Part shown: piece by piece, positions 61,231-64,000 of the stretch
How positions within the stretch are numbered: the first letter of the stretch is position 1
Layout: each line of letters opens with the position of its first letter
Source of the DNA: Rhodothermia bacterium
Lineage (GTDB): Bacteria > Bacteroidota > Rhodothermia > Rhodothermales > UBA2364
NCBI GenBank assembly: GCA_017303715.1
Contig: JAFLBZ010000023.1
Location: forward strand, 1-64,000
DNA: 64,000 bases
Reading direction: 5' to 3'
Translations under genes and position numbers: made by a program
Notes under the pieces: model-generated
The model's input: the letters and a program-made list of their open reading frames with translations, nothing else
What the model was told of the DNA's origin: nothing
Database searches by the model: none

Positions 61231-61257
61231 AAGGCTTTTGCAATCGCAGAAAGCCTT
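61231..61257 (-). promoter_or_regulatory. Hairpin in the rpmD-rplO gap
   Basis: Eleven-bp stem with one bulge (AAGGCTTT-TGC with GCA-g-AAAGCCTT) and a four-base loop, in a 184-bp gap that in E. coli is nearly absent. On the minus strand no long T-run follows, so it is more likely an RNA structure (translation or stability control) than a terminator. Confidence 0.4.
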
Positions 61258-61324
61258 TCAATATAGCGTCTTTAAGACGAAGTTTTGTTTAATTTTTGTC
61301 GCAAGTTATATCAAATCACCTGCG

Positions 61325-61504
61325 TCACACTTCTTCCACCTTGATCAGGTGACGAACGACGGTTATCATACCACGAATCTGTGGCGTATTTTCTACTACC
61401 GTTGAGGAACCCATTTTCCGGAGTCCTAATGCTTCCATGGTCAACTTTTGGTTTTTTGGCCGCTTTATGACGCTACGGATTTTAGTAATTTTTACTTGAG
61501 CCAT
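61325..61504 (-). CDS. rpmD: Ribosomal protein uL30
   Basis: 59 residues from the ATG at 61504 to TGA at 61325: begins MAQVKITKIRSVIKRPKNQK, then LTMEALGLRKMGSS, QIRGMITVVRHLIKVEEV. This is the complete L30 fold, slightly under 60 residues and so easily missed. It follows rpsE by 52 bp. Non-essential in some bacteria. Confidence 0.95.
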   Translation of the reverse strand: MAQVKITKIRSVIKRPKNQKLTMEALGLRKMGSSTVVENTPQIRGMITVVRHLIKVEEV

Positions 61505-61556
61505 GATTTTGTCTGTTCAAAGCATGTTGGGGTTGACAAATTGGTTGCGCCAATTA

Positions 61557-62087
61557 TTACCCGTTAAAGACTTTTTTGAGCGAAACACCCCGACGACGAG
61601 CGACGGCCAATGGATCTTCGAGTTTTGTAAGCGCATCAAACGTTGCTGAAACCAAGTTGTGTGGATTCGAGGAACCTATAGACTTCGACAATACATTTTC
61701 GATACCCGCACACTCTAAGACAGCCCGAACCGCGCTACCAGCAATTACGCCAGTACCGGGAGCAGCTTGTTTTAGGAATACCTTTCCTGCATCTGCCCTA
61801 CCCATAATGGGGTGTGGAATGGTTCCATTTTGCAGGGGGATTTTGATCAGGTTCTTCTTTGCAGCCTCAGTCGCTTTGGCGATCGCATCGCTAACTTCGC
61901 CAGCCTTTCCAAGCCCACGACCAATCATGCCCTTTCCGTCTCCCACCACTACGACGGCACTAAAGGAGAAACGACGCCCCCCTTTTACTACCTTTGCAGT
62001 ACGGTTCACAGCAATGAGCTTTTCGATGAACTGGGATTGTTCTTCACTTGCGCGCTCTTGCTTACGATTTTTTCTTTCCTTTGCCAT
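61557..62087 (-). CDS. rpsE: Ribosomal protein uS5
   Basis: 176 residues. The double-stranded RNA-binding and S5 C-domains are clear: [112 protein letters not shown]. The N-terminus is a short Glu/Lys-rich lead-in. It helps translational fidelity. Confidence 0.95.
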   Translation of the reverse strand: MAKERKNRKQERASEEQSQFIEKLIAVNRTAKVVKGGRRFSFSAVVVVGDGKGMIGRGLGKAGEVSDAIAKATEAAKKNLIKIPLQNGTIPHPIMGRADAGKVFLKQAAPGTGVIAGSAVRAVLECAGIENVLSKSIGSSNPHNLVSATFDALTKLEDPLAVARRRGVSLKKVFNG

Positions 62088-62114
62088 TTCTATTCAATAT
62101 TGGAATGTTGAACA

Positions 62115-62480
62115 TCAGAAGTTGAGACCACCTTCGCGGGCTCCTTCAGCGAGTGCTTTCACACGTCCGTGATAAGGGAAGCCGGCACGGTCAAATACAC
62201 AGGTATCAATACCAGCCGCTTTTGCCCTATTTGCCAATGCAGTACCAACTGCCTTGGCTTGTTCGGAGCCACTACCAGTAATGTCTTTATCTTGTACCGT
62301 AGATGCAGCAACTAAAGTTTGACCAGCATGGTCGTCTATCAACTGGGCATAAATATGCGCATTTGAACGAAATACCGCTAATCTTGGGCGCAAAGCCGTG
62401 CCACTAATTTTACTACGGATGCTACGACGGATACGCTGACGTCGCGATACTTTTTTGTTTTTTGTTTTTTTGATTGCCAT
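62115..62480 (-). CDS. rplR: Ribosomal protein uL18
   Basis: 121 residues. [91 protein letters not shown]: complete L18, which binds 5S rRNA. The N-terminus ([19 protein letters not shown]) is basic. It follows rplF by 79 bp. Confidence 0.95.
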   Translation of the reverse strand: MAIKKTKNKKVSRRQRIRRSIRSKISGTALRPRLAVFRSNAHIYAQLIDDHAGQTLVAASTVQDKDITGSGSEQAKAVGTALANRAKAAGIDTCVFDRAGFPYHGRVKALAEGAREGGLNF

Positions 62481-62559
62481 TGGTTTTTTATGCTACGCCA
62501 GAAGATTTCCGACCCTCCAGCCTTAAGTTCAACTCAATGAAAGGTAATAGCGATTGAGG

Positions 62560-63126
62560 TTATTTTTTACCCTTACCACCTGTTTTACCTGCTTTACGAC
62601 GTACTTCTTCGCCACGATAGCGAACACCTTTTCCTTTATAAGGCTCTGGTGGACGCAATGCACGTAATTTTGCAGCTACTTGCCCCACCAACTGTTTGTC
62701 TATCCCTTCAACCGTCATAATAGGATTCTGACCCCGTGCCTGCTCGGCAGATACTTTAATCCCCGGAGGTGGTACAAAATAGATGGGGTGCGAAAAGCCC
62801 AATGCAATTTCCAGAATGTTGCCAGAAATAACTTGCGCCCGAAAACCAACCCCGATAATTTCCAATTGGATTTGATAGCCCTTCGTAACACCTGTGACCA
62901 TATTCGTTAACAAGGCACGATAGAGGCCATGTAAAGCGCGGTGACGGTTTTGGTCGGTGGGACGAGAGACCTGAAGCGTTCCGTCTTCCTGAGAAATTTT
63001 AATTTCCGGATCTACTTGAAGGGTCAGTTCACCTTTTGGACCTTTCACCTTAACGAGGTTTCCAGAACTTACGTTAACGGAAACACCACTTTCAAGCTTG
63101 ACCGGCATTTTGCCAATACGAGACAT
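62560..63126 (-). CDS. rplF: Ribosomal protein uL6
   Basis: 188 residues, with the two L6 repeats: MSRIGKMPVKLESGVSVNVSSGNLVKVKGPKGELTLQV; NMVTGVTKGYQIQLEIIGVGFRAQVISGNILEIALGFSHPIYFVPPPGIKVSAEQ; QVAAKLRALRPPEPYKGKGVRYRGEEVRRKAGKTG. Full length. It binds near the sarcin-ricin loop of 23S rRNA. Confidence 0.95.
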   Translation of the reverse strand: MSRIGKMPVKLESGVSVNVSSGNLVKVKGPKGELTLQVDPEIKISQEDGTLQVSRPTDQNRHRALHGLYRALLTNMVTGVTKGYQIQLEIIGVGFRAQVISGNILEIALGFSHPIYFVPPPGIKVSAEQARGQNPIMTVEGIDKQLVGQVAAKLRALRPPEPYKGKGVRYRGEEVRRKAGKTGGKGKK

Positions 63127-63228
63127 TTCTTTGTCGGTTTATTTCCAGCTAATTAAACTGGAATGTTTGACGATTTTACACAAAGAGGCACAGGCTATTA
63201 CCTGTTTCCCAGAATTATAGGGACAATC

Positions 63229-63627
63229 TTAGTAGATATAAGCCAAAACTTCACCACCGATACCAGCTTCACGGGCTTCTTTATCCGTCATCACCCCGCT
63301 TGAAGTGGACAGGATAGCAATCCCAAGACCGTTCCGCACTTTGGGGAGATTGTCTGCCCCTACAAACTGCCGATGGCCTGGTTTTGAAACCCGTTCTAAA
63401 CTTTGGATAACGGGTACACTTTTGTTGTACTTAAGATAAACCCGAATCAGGCCTTGTTTGCCATCTTCGATGTCTATATATTTGGCCACAAAACCTTTGT
63501 CCAACAAGATTTGGGTCATAGCACGTTTTAAGTTAGACGCCGGAATATCCGTGTATTGGTGCCGGGCCTTCTGCGCATTCCGAATCCGTGTCAGATAATC
63601 GGCTACAGGATCTGTAATTGCACTCAT
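63229..63627 (-). CDS. rpsH: Ribosomal protein uS8
   Basis: 132 residues. [50 protein letters not shown], then [74 protein letters not shown]: full S8. In E. coli S8 represses the spc operon; here it lies 101 bp below rpsN. Confidence 0.95.
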   Translation of the reverse strand: MSAITDPVADYLTRIRNAQKARHQYTDIPASNLKRAMTQILLDKGFVAKYIDIEDGKQGLIRVYLKYNKSVPVIQSLERVSKPGHRQFVGADNLPKVRNGLGIAILSTSSGVMTDKEAREAGIGGEVLAYIY

Positions 63628-63727
63628 TTTTTTATAGAATTATCTTGATTAACTTGGGTGTTAAACCTTTAATGCCCTTGCAATTGTGCTATAAGAACAT
63701 TTATAAAGGATGCCATGCAAAATACGC

Positions 63728-64000
63728 TTACCAGCTTGCTTTGCGAACTCCGGGAATTTTCCCCGCCAACGCCATATCGCGAAATGCAATACGTGATACA
63801 CCAAACTTCCGCATATAGCCACGAGGACGACCACTCACCGCACAACGGTTCCGAAGACGGGTAGCGCTACTGTTTCTGGGCATTTTTTGGAGTTTCGTAG
63901 AGGCCGCCAATTTCTCGTCGTCGGAGGCGTTTACATCAATGATGATTGCCTTTAATGCCGCCCGCTTCTCGGCGAATTTATCAACGGTTTCCTGACGGAG
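63728..64000 (-). CDS. rpsN: Ribosomal protein uS14, long zinc-free form (5' end outside window)
   Basis: Ninety residues are visible; the start lies beyond 64000. The sequence has the long insert ([24 protein letters not shown]) typical of the Cys-minus S14, then [48 protein letters not shown]. It lacks the two CxxC pairs of the short zinc form. It continues the spc operon to the right of the window. Confidence 0.9.
   Translation of the reverse strand, partial: LRQETVDKFAEKRAALKAIIIDVNASDDEKLAASTKLQKMPRNSSATRLRNRCAVSGRPRGYMRKFGVSRIAFRDMALAGKIPGVRKASW

Overview
The window looks like chromosomal DNA of a member of the Bacteroidota/Rhodothermota side of the FCB group with mid-range GC. The evidence is three secreted proteins ending in type IX secretion (T9SS) C-terminal sorting domains of the FPNPF...LPxGVY type (12131-13507, 22014-23774, 44245-46578), several Bacteroidota-type families (DUF5916, DUF2851, MbnP, DUF4129/DUF4350), a Bacteroidota-style spc/alpha ribosomal order with map-infA-rpmJ and no adk after secY, and starts that mostly lack Shine-Dalgarno sequences. 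The species cannot be named from this. I see no rRNA, tRNA, CRISPR array, prophage or intact insertion sequence.

Layout. 1-656: end of a DUF11 adhesin and a small NqrM-like Cys protein. 908-7871: a Mn/Zn uptake operon, mntR-like regulator, TroA-type binding lipoprotein, ATPase, a permease fused to a DtxR-like domain, a DUF5916 outer-membrane-type protein, then the second permease. 7968-9179: glutaryl-CoA-dehydrogenase-like enzyme, followed by a duplicated palindrome-rich non-coding block (9201-9873). 10262-18673: OmpA lipoprotein, DUF1028 protein, T9SS amidase, glycosyltransferase, lipoprotein, NAD-dependent epimerase, metG. 18910-21834: probable copper cluster (Cys-rich membrane protein, MbnP-like lipoprotein, MbnH-like di-haem protein, His-rich small barrel). 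22014-24957: secreted endonuclease I and a two-domain peptidoglycan hydrolase. 25381-32262: seven-gene efflux unit (TetR, TolC, HlyD, two ATPases, two ABC-2 permeases). 32396-32750: a 21-bp tandem repeat array in an open frame with its own terminator. 32835-43618: alkyltransferase-like protein, AhpD-like protein, polysaccharide deacetylase, DUF2851, thrB, cyclophilin-FKBP fusion, Hsp20, and a lipoprotein/outer-membrane-protein pair. 44245-53195: CotH-kinase surface protein, then a SpoIIM / membrane / DUF4129 / DUF4350 / MoxR operon and a PBP4-type carboxypeptidase. 53322-54542: carboxynorspermidine-dehydrogenase-like enzyme. 54727-64000: ribosomal/secY/rpoA operon on the minus strand, including rpmJ and rpmD, two short genes that are easily missed.

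The items most worth checking are the five-copy 20-bp repeat that sets the C-terminal reading frame of the SpoIIM-family protein, the 21-bp heptad-encoding repeat array with a dedicated terminator, the permease-DtxR fusion with an interposed outer-membrane gene in the metal operon, and the MbnP/MbnH copper cluster. All assignments come from reading translated sequence and motifs by eye; no database search was run.
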